DNA from: Gammaproteobacteria bacterium
Lineage (GTDB): Bacteria; Pseudomonadota; Gammaproteobacteria; Chromatiales; Chromatiaceae
Length of the DNA: 61,997 nucleotides
Reading direction: 5' to 3'
Assembly (NCBI GenBank): GCA_018812525.1
Contig: JAHJDE010000081.1
Location: forward strand, 1-61,997
In this document: piece after piece, positions 34,783 to 51,852 of the stretch
Numbering within the stretch: position 1 is the stretch's first letter
How the letters are laid out: every line of letters begins with the position of its first letter
Translations under genes and position numbers: made by a program
The notes under the pieces: model-generated
The model's input: only the letters and a program-made list of their open reading frames with translations
Databases searched by the model: none
Told to the model about the DNA's origin: nothing

Positions 34783-35988
34783 ATGCTGATCGATGTCACC
34801 CGTCTGCTGGATCGGATGATGCAGGGCCGTCTGCCCACGGGGGTGGACCGGGTCGGTCTGGAATATGTGCGCCACTTTTCGGGACGCGCGGTGGCCATGG
34901 TGCGTTTTGCGGGGCAGTGGATCGAGCTTTCCCAGCGGGATACGGATCGGGTTTTCGATGCCTTGTTGTCGCCGAGAGGCAATCTCAAGCAATTGGCTCG
35001 TAGAGCAGTTGGCAAGGCGCTTCCGTTGAGCTTCGCCCGCCGCTTTTCCAGTCCCCGTTTTCTGTTCAACACCGGGCACAGCGGCCTGGATCAGGCGAGT
35101 TATTTCCAGCGTTTGCGTGGCACCGGCCTGCGGCCGATGTTTTTTGTGCATGACCTGATTCCCCTGACCCATCCGGAATATTGCCGTCCCGGCGAGCGTG
35201 AACGTCACCGGGCGCGGATGGATACGGTGCTCAAACTGGGCGCGGGTGTCATTGTCAATTCCCAGGCTACTCTGGATGCGCTTAAGGGGCATGCCCGCAA
35301 GGTCGAACACCCGATGCCTCCGGCGGTGGTTGCGCAACTGGCCCCGGCCCGGTTGCCGCCGCCAGCGGACACTGCACCTCTGGATGTGCCCTATTTCGTG
35401 GTGCTGGGCACCATCGAACCGCGTAAGAACCACTGGCTACTGCTCAAGCTGTGGCGGCAGTTGATCGAACGAATGGGGAGTGCTGCCCCGCGTCTGGTGG
35501 TGATCGGTCAGCGCGGATGGGAATGCGAGAACGTAATCGACCTGCTGGAACGGTGCGAGCCCTTGAGGGGATTTGTGTTCGAACGGCCCGGCTGTACCGA
35601 CGCGGAGTTGTCCACCTATCTCCATCATTCCCAGGCTTTGTTGTTTCCCTCTTTCACGGAGGGGTATGGCCTGCCGCTGGTAGAGGCACTGACGCTGGGA
35701 GTTCCGGTCATCGCCAGCGATCTGCCCGCCTTCCGGGAGATTGCCGGCAACATCCCGGAATACCTGGACCCGCTGGACGGGGCACGCTGGAGTGAGCTGG
35801 TGCTGGACTATGCCAAGCCGGATAGCCCGCGCCGTCATGCCCAGCACCAAAGAATGGGCCATTTCCAGGCCCCCACCTGGGAGACTCACTTTCAGAAAGT
35901 GGAGTCCTTGATGGATCGCTTGGCCGGCGCTGCTACGGCCCAAACCCCGCAAGTGATCCCACGGACACAGGGCTTGATGGTCCGGTAG
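34783..35988 (+). CDS. Glycosyltransferase family 4-type protein
   Basis: A 401-residue GT-B enzyme. FFVHDLIPLTHPEY, FVVLGTIEPRKNHWLLLKLW, VVIGQRGWECENV and FPSFTEGYGLPLVEALTLGVPVIASD-type motif (E-x7-E) match GT4 mannosyl/rhamnosyl-transferases; the protein is clearly related to the transferase at 18547. It follows the export-lipoprotein gene by 24 nt. It probably adds an early capsule sugar. Confidence 0.85.
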   Translation: MLIDVTRLLDRMMQGRLPTGVDRVGLEYVRHFSGRAVAMVRFAGQWIELSQRDTDRVFDALLSPRGNLKQLARRAVGKALPLSFARRFSSPRFLFNTGHSGLDQASYFQRLRGTGLRPMFFVHDLIPLTHPEYCRPGERERHRARMDTVLKLGAGVIVNSQATLDALKGHARKVEHPMPPAVVAQLAPARLPPPADTAPLDVPYFVVLGTIEPRKNHWLLLKLWRQLIERMGSAAPRLVVIGQRGWECENVIDLLERCEPLRGFVFERPGCTDAELSTYLHHSQALLFPSFTEGYGLPLVEALTLGVPVIASDLPAFREIAGNIPEYLDPLDGARWSELVLDYAKPDSPRRHAQHQRMGHFQAPTWETHFQKVESLMDRLAGAATAQTPQVIPRTQGLMVR

Positions 35989-36002
35989 GTTTCCGGCCCT
36001 TT

Positions 36003-36152
36003 TCCGATCGTTCCCATACGCTTTGCGTGGGAATGCCGCCAGCGACGCTCCAGCGTCGCGAGCTGCCGAATACCGGAGGAATTTGGATGTCTCGGGACGC
36101 TGGAGCGTCCACAGATGTGTTCCCACGCCGGAGCGTGGGAACAATCAAATCA
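36003..36152. repeat. Composite REP element, complete inverted copy
   Basis: The full ~150-bp element lies here in the opposite orientation to 29694-29858: TTCCCATACGCTTTGCGTGG, GCGACGCTCCAGCGTCGC, a spacer, GGACGCTGGAGCGTCC and GTTCCCACGCCGGAGCGTGG. It fills the gap between the GT gene and kpsC; an apparent N-terminal extension of KpsC through it is spurious. Confidence 0.9.
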
Positions 36153-36170
36153 AGCAAAGCAAGGGAGTAC

Positions 36171-37199
36171 ATGACTTACCCCACCGACATTTACGCATTG
36201 GATTTTTCGAGCTGGAAGCGGTCGGTGGTGCGGCGGCTTTTCCCTGGGAGAAGGGTCGTGTTTGTGCGCCGTGCGCTAGAGGTTCCCGTTGGTGGAACCC
36301 TGGTGGTTTGGGGCATGAAACCGATCACCGGCAGTGTTGCGCCCGATGTGCGCCTGCTGCGGTTGGAGGATGGCTTTCTGCGTTCGGTTGGTCTGGGCGC
36401 GGATTTGATTCGACCCATCTCCTGGGTGGTGGATGGCCGGGGCCTCTATTACGACGCCACTCGTCCATCGGATCTCGAACATCTGCTTTCCAGCCGGGAG
36501 TTCGAGCCCGAACTGTTGCAGCGTGCGGCACGGCTCAGGTCGCGCATCGTTTCCACGGGGCTTACGAAATACAACCTGGGATCGGCCCAATGGAAACGGC
36601 CAAGGGCGGTGGAAAGGGTCATTCTGGTGCCGGGACAAGTGGAAAGCGATGCATCCCTGACCTACGGGGCGCCGGGGATTCGAACCAACATTGAGCTGCT
36701 GCGCGCCGTCCGTCAGGCAAACCCGAATGCTTATCTAATCTACAAACCGCATCCGGATGTGCTGGCCGGGCTCAGGGCCGGAGGGGCAGGGGAGGGTGAG
36801 GCCCCGCGCTGGTGCGATGAGCAGGTGACCGATGTGGCCATGGGCGATCTGCTCAACGCCGTGGACGAGGTGCATGTCTTGACTTCCCTGGCAGGATTCG
36901 AGGCCCTGTTACGCGGCAAGGCGGTGACTTGCTACGGCCTTCCCTTCTATTCCGGATGGGGGCTGACCACCGACAAGCTGCCGAACACCCGTCGCGGCCG
37001 CCGGCTGTCGCTCGATGAACTGGTGGCCGGGGCGCTGATCGAATATCCCCTTTACCTGAGCCGATCCAGCGATGCCCTGATTACCCCGGAAGATGCCTTG
37101 GATGAGCTTCTGGCGTGGCGGGCGCGGGCGGGAGGCAGCACGCCCTGGTGGCGGGAGGGGTTCCGGATGGTTCTTCGCCGGGTTGTAGGTGTCCAGTGA
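36171..37199 (+). CDS. kpsC: KpsC-type capsule Kdo-transferase, single module
   Basis: A 342-residue protein; start 36171 (MTYPTDIYALDF) has AAGGGAG 5-6 nt upstream. WGMKPITGSVAPDVRLLRLEDGF-region, YDATRPSDLE, LVPGQVESDASLTYG and YLIYKPHPDVLAGLR are KpsC signatures. E. coli KpsC (~675 residues) has two such modules that build the beta-linked poly-Kdo linker on lyso-phosphatidylglycerol; here only one module is present. The stop overlaps the kpsS GTG start. This suggests a shorter or different linker. Confidence 0.8.
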   Translation: MTYPTDIYALDFSSWKRSVVRRLFPGRRVVFVRRALEVPVGGTLVVWGMKPITGSVAPDVRLLRLEDGFLRSVGLGADLIRPISWVVDGRGLYYDATRPSDLEHLLSSREFEPELLQRAARLRSRIVSTGLTKYNLGSAQWKRPRAVERVILVPGQVESDASLTYGAPGIRTNIELLRAVRQANPNAYLIYKPHPDVLAGLRAGGAGEGEAPRWCDEQVTDVAMGDLLNAVDEVHVLTSLAGFEALLRGKAVTCYGLPFYSGWGLTTDKLPNTRRGRRLSLDELVAGALIEYPLYLSRSSDALITPEDALDELLAWRARAGGSTPWWREGFRMVLRRVVGVQ

Positions 37200-38425
37200 G
37201 CGAACGCCGGTCCTTTTTGTTTTTGCAGGGGGTCTGCTCTCCCTTTTTCGCGCGGCTGGCCCAGCGGCTGATGGCGGATGGCCATCGCCTGTTCAAGATC
37301 AACTTCAACGCGGGGGATTGGGTCTACTGGGGAGGCCGGCCGGCCTGGAATTACCGGGGCAAGGTCTCGGGTCTGCGGGATTATCTCGACGAGAAATACC
37401 GGAAGTTTGGCATCACCGACCAAGTCCTTTTTGGCGACCGCCGCCCCGTGCATCGGCCTGCCGTAGAACATGGCGCATCCTGTGGGGTGCGGACCCATGT
37501 GTTCGAAGAGGGCTATTTCCGGCCCCATTGGGTAACGCTGGAGCGAGAAGGGGTCAATGGGCACTCTTTGTTACCGAGAGACCCTGCCTGGTTTTGGGAG
37601 GCGGGGGCCAAGCTGCCGGCAGCGGAGACAGCGGCGCCGTTCCAATCATCGTTTCGCATCAGGGCATTTCATGATGTTCTCTATCACTCGCACGGGGTCT
37701 GGAACCCGCTTTTCTTCCCCGGTTACCGCACCCACGCGACGGTGCCGGCCCCGGTGGAATACGCAGGCTATATCAGGCGGTTGTCGATGCTGCGTTTTCA
37801 CCGGCAAAGGGACAATGCCCTGATTACGGGACTGGTGGTGCGCAATATCCCCTTTTATCTGCTACCGCTGCAACTGAACAGCGACGCCCAGATCCGCGAC
37901 CACTCCCGCTTCGACGGCATGGCCGAGGTGATGGCGTTCGTGATGGAATCTTTCTCACGATTTGCGCCCGGAACGGCGCGGCTGGTGATCAAGAATCACC
38001 CGCTGGATATGGGGCTAGAGAACTATCCCCGCATTATCGCAAACCTGGAAAAGCGGTTTGGCCTGAGCGGGCGCGTGGATTACCTGGAAACAGGCGATCT
38101 GGAGCTGTTGCTGCGACATGCCCAAGGGGTGGTGACGGTGAACAGCACCGTGGGCAATCTGTCGCTGGGTTTCGGTTGCCCGACGATCACCCTGAGCGAT
38201 CCCGTTTATAACCTGCCGGGCCTGACGTTTCAGGGGAATCTGGGTGATTTCTGGCAGGCAAGGGAGAAGCCCGACGCCGAACTGTTCCGCCGTTTCCGCC
38301 AGACGCTGATCCACACCAGTCAGGTCAATGGCGGGTTCTATTGTCCCCGAGGCATCGAGCTGGCCGTCGAAAACAGCCGTCGGCTCCTTGAGGCGGAGAG
38401 ACCGCCTTGGGAGGGGTTGCTGTGA
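37196..38425 (+). CDS. kpsS: KpsS-type capsule Kdo-transferase
   Basis: A 409-residue protein; the GTG at 37196 overlaps the kpsC stop by four bases and gives the expected KpsS length (~390-410). RSFLFLQGVCSPFFARLA, HRLFKINFNAGDWVYW, THVFEEGYFRPHWVTLE and VTVNSTVGNLSLGFG are hallmark motifs. KpsS adds the first Kdo to the lipid acceptor. The adjacent genes for lipid-type enzymes make it relevant which lipid it uses here. Confidence 0.85.
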   Translation: MSERRSFLFLQGVCSPFFARLAQRLMADGHRLFKINFNAGDWVYWGGRPAWNYRGKVSGLRDYLDEKYRKFGITDQVLFGDRRPVHRPAVEHGASCGVRTHVFEEGYFRPHWVTLEREGVNGHSLLPRDPAWFWEAGAKLPAAETAAPFQSSFRIRAFHDVLYHSHGVWNPLFFPGYRTHATVPAPVEYAGYIRRLSMLRFHRQRDNALITGLVVRNIPFYLLPLQLNSDAQIRDHSRFDGMAEVMAFVMESFSRFAPGTARLVIKNHPLDMGLENYPRIIANLEKRFGLSGRVDYLETGDLELLLRHAQGVVTVNSTVGNLSLGFGCPTITLSDPVYNLPGLTFQGNLGDFWQAREKPDAELFRRFRQTLIHTSQVNGGFYCPRGIELAVENSRRLLEAERPPWEGLL

Positions 38426-39195
38426 AACCGGTGTTCCCCACATCCGTACTGATAACCGGGGCCACCGGGGCCATCGGCGGCGCATTGGCGCAGGCCTATG
38501 CGGGTCCAGGGATGACGCTGATTCTGCAAGGACGCAACGAGGACCGGCTGGCCGAGCTGACGGCCATCTGCGAGGGCCGTGGCGCGCGGGTGCTCAGTTA
38601 TTGCTTTGATATCAGGGATGTCGTGAGGCTCAGAGACTCTGTGCGGGCGGTTGAGGCCCAGGTCCCCCTGGATCTCGTCATTGCCAATGCGGGAGTCAAT
38701 ACCAACATAGGCCCCAGTGGTACGGGGGAACTCTGGGAAGAGGTGGAGGCCCTGGTCGATGTCAATCTGCGGGCCACCCTGGCCTTGGTTTACGCCGTGC
38801 TGCCGGCCATGCGCTGGCGGGGCAGGGGTCAGATTGCCTTGATCAGTTCACTGGCCGCCTATCATGGCCTGCCGATGACGCCCAGCTATTGCGCCAGCAA
38901 AGCGGCGATCAAGGCCTTGGGCGAGGCCCTTCGCGGCTGGCTGGCGGCGGAAGGGGTCAGGATCAACGTGGTGATGCCGGGTTATGTGGATTCGGCCATG
39001 TGCCGCGATATGCCCGGCCCCAAACCCTTTCTCTGGACAGCCGAGCGGGCGGCGCGGGTTATCCGCCGCGGGCTGGCGAAAGACAAGGCGCGCATCAGCT
39101 TCCCCTTTCCGCTGAACCTGGGGACCTGGCTGCTGTCGGTGATCCACCCGGCGGTTGCCCAGCGAATCCTCGGTTGGCTGAACTACCATGCCTGA
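38422..39195 (+). CDS. SDR-family NAD(P)-dependent oxidoreductase
   Basis: A 257-residue classical SDR; the GTG at 38422 overlaps the kpsS stop (GTGA). TGATGAIGGALA is the NAD(P)-binding glycine motif, ANAG follows at about residue 87, and the catalytic triad is ISSLAAYHGLPMTPSYCASKAA (Ser, Tyr-x3-Lys). The family includes 3-ketosphinganine reductases and acyl/oxo-lipid reductases, so in this operon it is a candidate to reduce the 3-keto group left by the downstream alpha-oxoamine synthase. That assignment is inference; SDRs are also common near kpsCS in other clusters. Confidence 0.8.
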   Translation: MKPVFPTSVLITGATGAIGGALAQAYAGPGMTLILQGRNEDRLAELTAICEGRGARVLSYCFDIRDVVRLRDSVRAVEAQVPLDLVIANAGVNTNIGPSGTGELWEEVEALVDVNLRATLALVYAVLPAMRWRGRGQIALISSLAAYHGLPMTPSYCASKAAIKALGEALRGWLAAEGVRINVVMPGYVDSAMCRDMPGPKPFLWTAERAARVIRRGLAKDKARISFPFPLNLGTWLLSVIHPAVAQRILGWLNYHA

Positions 39196-40779
39196 GTTGT
39201 GGAACTTGCTCGCGATGCCCTATTTCGCGGGGCTGCTTTTCACCTTTGCCGCCGAGATCGCGTTGGTGCAGAGGCCTTCATTTACCGCAAGGACCTGGAC
39301 TGCCCGGCGGGTTCACCTGGGCGTGTGGACATTGGTCTTTGCCGCCGAGTTGTTGCTCTGGCAACGCCCCTGGTTTGCGGCAATCAATGGCATGGCCCTG
39401 ATGTTGTTGCTGGTGGTGGTAAGCAACGTCAAACAAGCATTATTAAGGGAACCGTTCGTTTTCCAGGATTTTGAATTTTTCACCGACATGTTGCGCCATC
39501 CTCGCTTATACATCCCCTTCTTTGGGACATGGCGGGCGGTCGCTGGTGTGGTCCTTTTTGGGCTGGTGACCTGGTCGGCCTTGATATTGGAACCCAGCAT
39601 CATCAGCAGGGTTGGATGGGCGGGCATGACCCTGGCGCTTGCGGCCTCGCTGTTGCTTTCCAGCCTTTTACTGGCGCGTGCCTCATTGGCCATGAGCTTT
39701 GAACCCGTGCTTGATCTGAATCGTCACGGATTTCTGGCCTGTCTCTGGAGCTATGGATGGGCCGAACAACTGCCAGTTCAGCCTTCGGGGGTGGATTGGT
39801 CCAGGTTGGCTAATGCCCTGCCGAAGGTGAACGCCGCGCCGCACCTGGTGCTGGTGCAAAGCGAATCCTTCTTTGATGCGCGCCGGGTCCATGAAGGCAT
39901 TGCCCCCGATCTCTTTGCCTGGTGGGACAGATTTTGCGCGGATTCGCACTGCCACGGCCGGTTGGATGTCCCGGCCTGGGGCGCCAATACGGTTCGCTCA
40001 GAATTCGCCACCCTGTCCGGGATTGCCTCAGCGGACCTGGGGGTACACAGATTCAATCCTTATCGCAAGCTTGATGCCGGCAATCTCTCGACACTGCCCA
40101 GGGCATTGCGGCAGGCCGGGTACAGGACCCTTTGTGTTCACCCCTATCCAGCGGATTTTTACCGCCGTGACAAGATATTCCCTCTGCTGGGTTTTGATGA
40201 ATTTATCGACATCCGCAGCTTCATGGATGCGCCGAGATGCGGTCCCTATGTGAGTGACCTTGCGGTGGGGGAGCGGGTGGCTGCATTGTTGGAGAGGGCC
40301 GGCGCGCCCCTCTTCATCTTTGTCATCACCATGGAGAATCACGGACCCCTGCATCACGGGCAGGGAATGAAAATCGATGATAGGCCGCTATATCGAACGC
40401 CCCCGCCTTCGGGGTTCGATGAGCTGACTGTCTTTTTGCACCATATACAAAATGCCGGACGGATGTGTTCCGGCATCCAGGCTGCGCTCAAGGCCAATGG
40501 CCGCCCCGGCTGGCTCTGCTGGTATGGTGACCATGTGCCGATCATGCCCGAGGTCTATCAGGCCACCGGGTTTGAGGATGCCTCCACGGATTTCTTCATT
40601 TGGTTCAACGGCGAGGATTCCGGCATCCAGTCAAGTTCGGTAACACTGCGGGCGGATGAACTGGGCGCACGGCTGCTTGCCGCTGCCGCGCAGCAGTCGA
40701 ACCGTTCGTTGATCGTTCCCAGGCTCCGGCGCCGGGGAACGAACACTAATAAAACAGGTGATTGGTGGATTCAAAAACG

Positions 40780-40783
<4 letters not shown>
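39188..40783 (+). CDS. LtaS-like membrane sulfatase/phosphoglycerol transferase
   Basis: A 531-residue protein overlapping the SDR gene by 8 nt. Four to five N-terminal membrane segments (residues ~1-160) are followed by an alkaline-phosphatase/sulfatase-fold domain: VLVQSESFFDAR, a GANTVRSEFATLSGI segment carrying the usual Thr nucleophile position, YRTLCVHPYPADFYRRD, FVITMENHGP and WYGDHVPIMP. LtaS/OpgB-type enzymes transfer phosphoglycerol or phosphoethanolamine onto lipids or glycans. The last ~20 residues (SLIVPRLRRRGTNTNK) come from an invading REP. The stop overlaps the PKS start by four bases. Confidence 0.8.
40709..40747 (+). repeat. Partial REP at the LtaS-like gene 3' end
   Basis: GATCGTTCCCAGGCTCCGGC continues to CGGGGAACGA, one palindrome of the composite element, here inside the coding end of the LtaS-like gene. 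It replaces or extends the natural C-terminus. Confidence 0.75.
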
Positions 40784-49742
<8,959 letters not shown>

Positions 49743-49744
49743 GC

Positions 49745-50911
49745 ATGGGATACGACCTCGTCTTTTTATTGGTTCTGCCATCCCTCATCCAGGGGATGGT
49801 CGGGCTGTATCTCAGTCTCCTGTTCCTCCGCAAACTCAGATTACCCGCCGTTCATCGTTCCGGCGCAGCAACGCTCATACTGCCCCTCACGGGGGCATCA
49901 CCTGGGCTGAGTGCATTACTGCATTCCATTAATACCCAGAGCATCAGTTGCAGGCGGCTTATCATCAGCGTCGAAAGCCATGAGGACCCTGCCTACCATC
50001 AGGCCATGGCGCTGGCGGAAGGGTTTTCTTTTCCAGTTGAGGTGGTTATCGCGGGTTATGCCGTTCGCTGTGGGCAGAAATGCTGGAACCAAGTCGAAGC
50101 CCTGGAGAGGATAAACCAGTCCGACGAAGTAATCGTGTTGCTCGATGCCGATATCCGGCCTCAAAGATGGTGGCTCTCGGCATTGATTTCCCCCATCCTG
50201 GATGGTCGCGCCGATATTGTTACCGGGTATCGCTGGCCAGTTTTGGACCATTCATCATTCGGTGGGCATGTGATTGCCAGCATCGACCGGGCGATTGCCT
50301 TGCTTCCGAGGCTCGACAGCGCCCCCACCGCCTGGGGTGGATCACTGGCGTTTTCCAGGGAGGCCGTGGAGCGGCTACAGCTCGGCAAGCTTCTCTCAAC
50401 AACCCTTTCTGACGATCTCTCGATAGCGCGAGAGGCAATCGCCTCACAGCTCGTGATTCTGACGAGAAGGGCGCTGCTGGTGCCAACTCCCGTCAGGGCC
50501 AGTTTACTGGGCGCATGGTGTTTCGGCAGACGCCAGTACCAGATCGTCAGGATCTATCTTCCGCAGCTCTGGTTTTTTGCCCTGACCATGACCTCGGTGC
50601 GTTTACTAGGCTGGGCAATGTTGTTTAGCGGCTGGAACAGCCCTGTAGGGCAGCCAGCCTTTGCGCTGCTTATCTGCCTGTCACTGGCGGAATGCCTAAT
50701 CCAGAATATCGTAGCCCGCCGCCTGGGATGTGCGGATTCCCTGCATGATCAGATTGGACAGTGGCTGCTTGCGCTATTCAAGCCATTGCTTGACTTGTTC
50801 CATTGGGGGATGGTCATTGCCGCCGGATCAAACCGTATTCGCTGGGGGCATATCAGTTACCAGCTTAACTCGGCAACGGATGTCAGTATCTTGAAGAGAT
50901 CATCATGGTAG
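49745..50911 (+). CDS. Ceramide-glucosyltransferase-like (GT21-type) membrane transferase
   Basis: A 388-residue family 2-fold transferase, 2 nt after the AOS gene. It has an N-terminal membrane segment (~8-28), ATLILPLTGASPGL, the DxD-like LLDADIRP (near 132-139), a TLSDDLSIAREA acidic motif and GRRQYQIVRIY, corresponding to the D,D,D,(Q/R)xxR(W) set of ceramide glucosyltransferases/HpnI, followed by several C-terminal membrane segments (~270-370). It likely puts a hexose on a hydrophobic amino-alcohol or similar lipid. Stop overlaps the methyltransferase start. Confidence 0.75.
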   Translation: MGYDLVFLLVLPSLIQGMVGLYLSLLFLRKLRLPAVHRSGAATLILPLTGASPGLSALLHSINTQSISCRRLIISVESHEDPAYHQAMALAEGFSFPVEVVIAGYAVRCGQKCWNQVEALERINQSDEVIVLLDADIRPQRWWLSALISPILDGRADIVTGYRWPVLDHSSFGGHVIASIDRAIALLPRLDSAPTAWGGSLAFSREAVERLQLGKLLSTTLSDDLSIAREAIASQLVILTRRALLVPTPVRASLLGAWCFGRRQYQIVRIYLPQLWFFALTMTSVRLLGWAMLFSGWNSPVGQPAFALLICLSLAECLIQNIVARRLGCADSLHDQIGQWLLALFKPLLDLFHWGMVIAAGSNRIRWGHISYQLNSATDVSILKRSSW

Positions 50912-51840
50912 AAGCCCCTTGTCCGATTACGGGTGAACCGCCCCGCAGACGGGTTCATGGCGTCGCTGTCGGCACTCTGACATCCCTGTGGAAGGCCGCG
51001 GGGGCAGGGGATATATCCCATCTCTTCGCGACCTATAAACAGGTTTCACTCTATGAGTCACCAACAGGATTATATTATTTCGACCCGCCCATCCCAGGAG
51101 ATGAGGGTTTTTACAAGCGATTCTATTCAAAACACCAGGCGCATCGTTTATTAAGCTCTCACTCCGACCAGCGCGCCGAATTCAGGGAAGCTGCGCGGCA
51201 CATCCGCTCCCAGCAGAAGATCCTTGATGTCGGATGCGGAAATGGGGAGTTCTCGAAACAGCTCCCTGATTGCCACTATCATGGACTTGACCCCTATGCC
51301 GGGCCTGAAGGCATCCCTCAAGTCATGCGAATGTCACTTGAGGAACTTCTCGCGATAGAACAGGAGACCTACGATGTAGTGACCGCTTTCCAGGTCATTG
51401 AACATACCGCTCAGCCGCGACAGTTTGTAGAGCAACTCATCAGACTGCTCAAACCTGGAGGAACGATAATCATTGGAGCCCCTCTCCACCCTTCGCCCAT
51501 GACTTCCATTCCCAATTTTCCTATTAATGCCCCGCCCCATCATCTTACCTGGTGGAACAAAGGTTCATTACATGCCCTTGCCAGCACCCTTGGACTTGTG
51601 GAAATAGAGACCCTCGAACTCCCTTTCTCTCCCCATGAGAGTCTTGTCTACTGGATGCACAGGTTCTCTCTGAGATCGGCCCCGAAAGCCCCAAATGAAC
51701 GCTATTTTGCCCATCGCTGGACATGGCACATCAGCCTGGCCCTGAGCTATCTACTGGCCCGGATTGCCATGAGGGTTTTACCCCCTCCCTCACAGGCGCC
51801 GTCCACCAATGTGATGTTGATTGCCAGGAAACAGCGCTGA
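50905..51840 (+). CDS. Class I SAM-dependent methyltransferase
   Basis: A 311-residue enzyme, overlapping the previous gene by 7 nt. KILDVGCGNGEFSKQL (motif I), YHGLDPYAG (motif II) and LLKPGGTIIIGAP (motif post-II/III) define the fold. The N-terminal CPITGEPPRR element resembles the Zn/Cys-type start of many tailoring C/O-methyltransferases. The C-terminal ~40 residues contain a hydrophobic segment (SLALSYLLARIAMRVLPPP), so it may be membrane-associated and act on the lipid product. Last gene of the plus-strand operon; convergent with the NACHT gene 12 bp away. Confidence 0.8.
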   Translation: MVEAPCPITGEPPRRRVHGVAVGTLTSLWKAAGAGDISHLFATYKQVSLYESPTGLYYFDPPIPGDEGFYKRFYSKHQAHRLLSSHSDQRAEFREAARHIRSQQKILDVGCGNGEFSKQLPDCHYHGLDPYAGPEGIPQVMRMSLEELLAIEQETYDVVTAFQVIEHTAQPRQFVEQLIRLLKPGGTIIIGAPLHPSPMTSIPNFPINAPPHHLTWWNKGSLHALASTLGLVEIETLELPFSPHESLVYWMHRFSLRSAPKAPNERYFAHRWTWHISLALSYLLARIAMRVLPPPSQAPSTNVMLIARKQR

Positions 51841-51852
51841 ATCTCCAATTTG

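Noticed and set aside
34102-35433. 443-residue minus-strand frame opposite the export-lipoprotein and GT genes
   Set aside because: Spans two convincing plus-strand genes and shows no motif.
29694-36152. Repeats resembling a CRISPR array
   Set aside because: The palindromes are few, irregularly spaced and inverted relative to each other, and there are no cas genes; they are REP elements.
38422-39195. Calling the SDR a 3-ketosphinganine reductase outright
   Set aside because: The SDR motifs are generic and similar genes occur near kpsCS without any PKS/AOS, so only a candidate role is stated.
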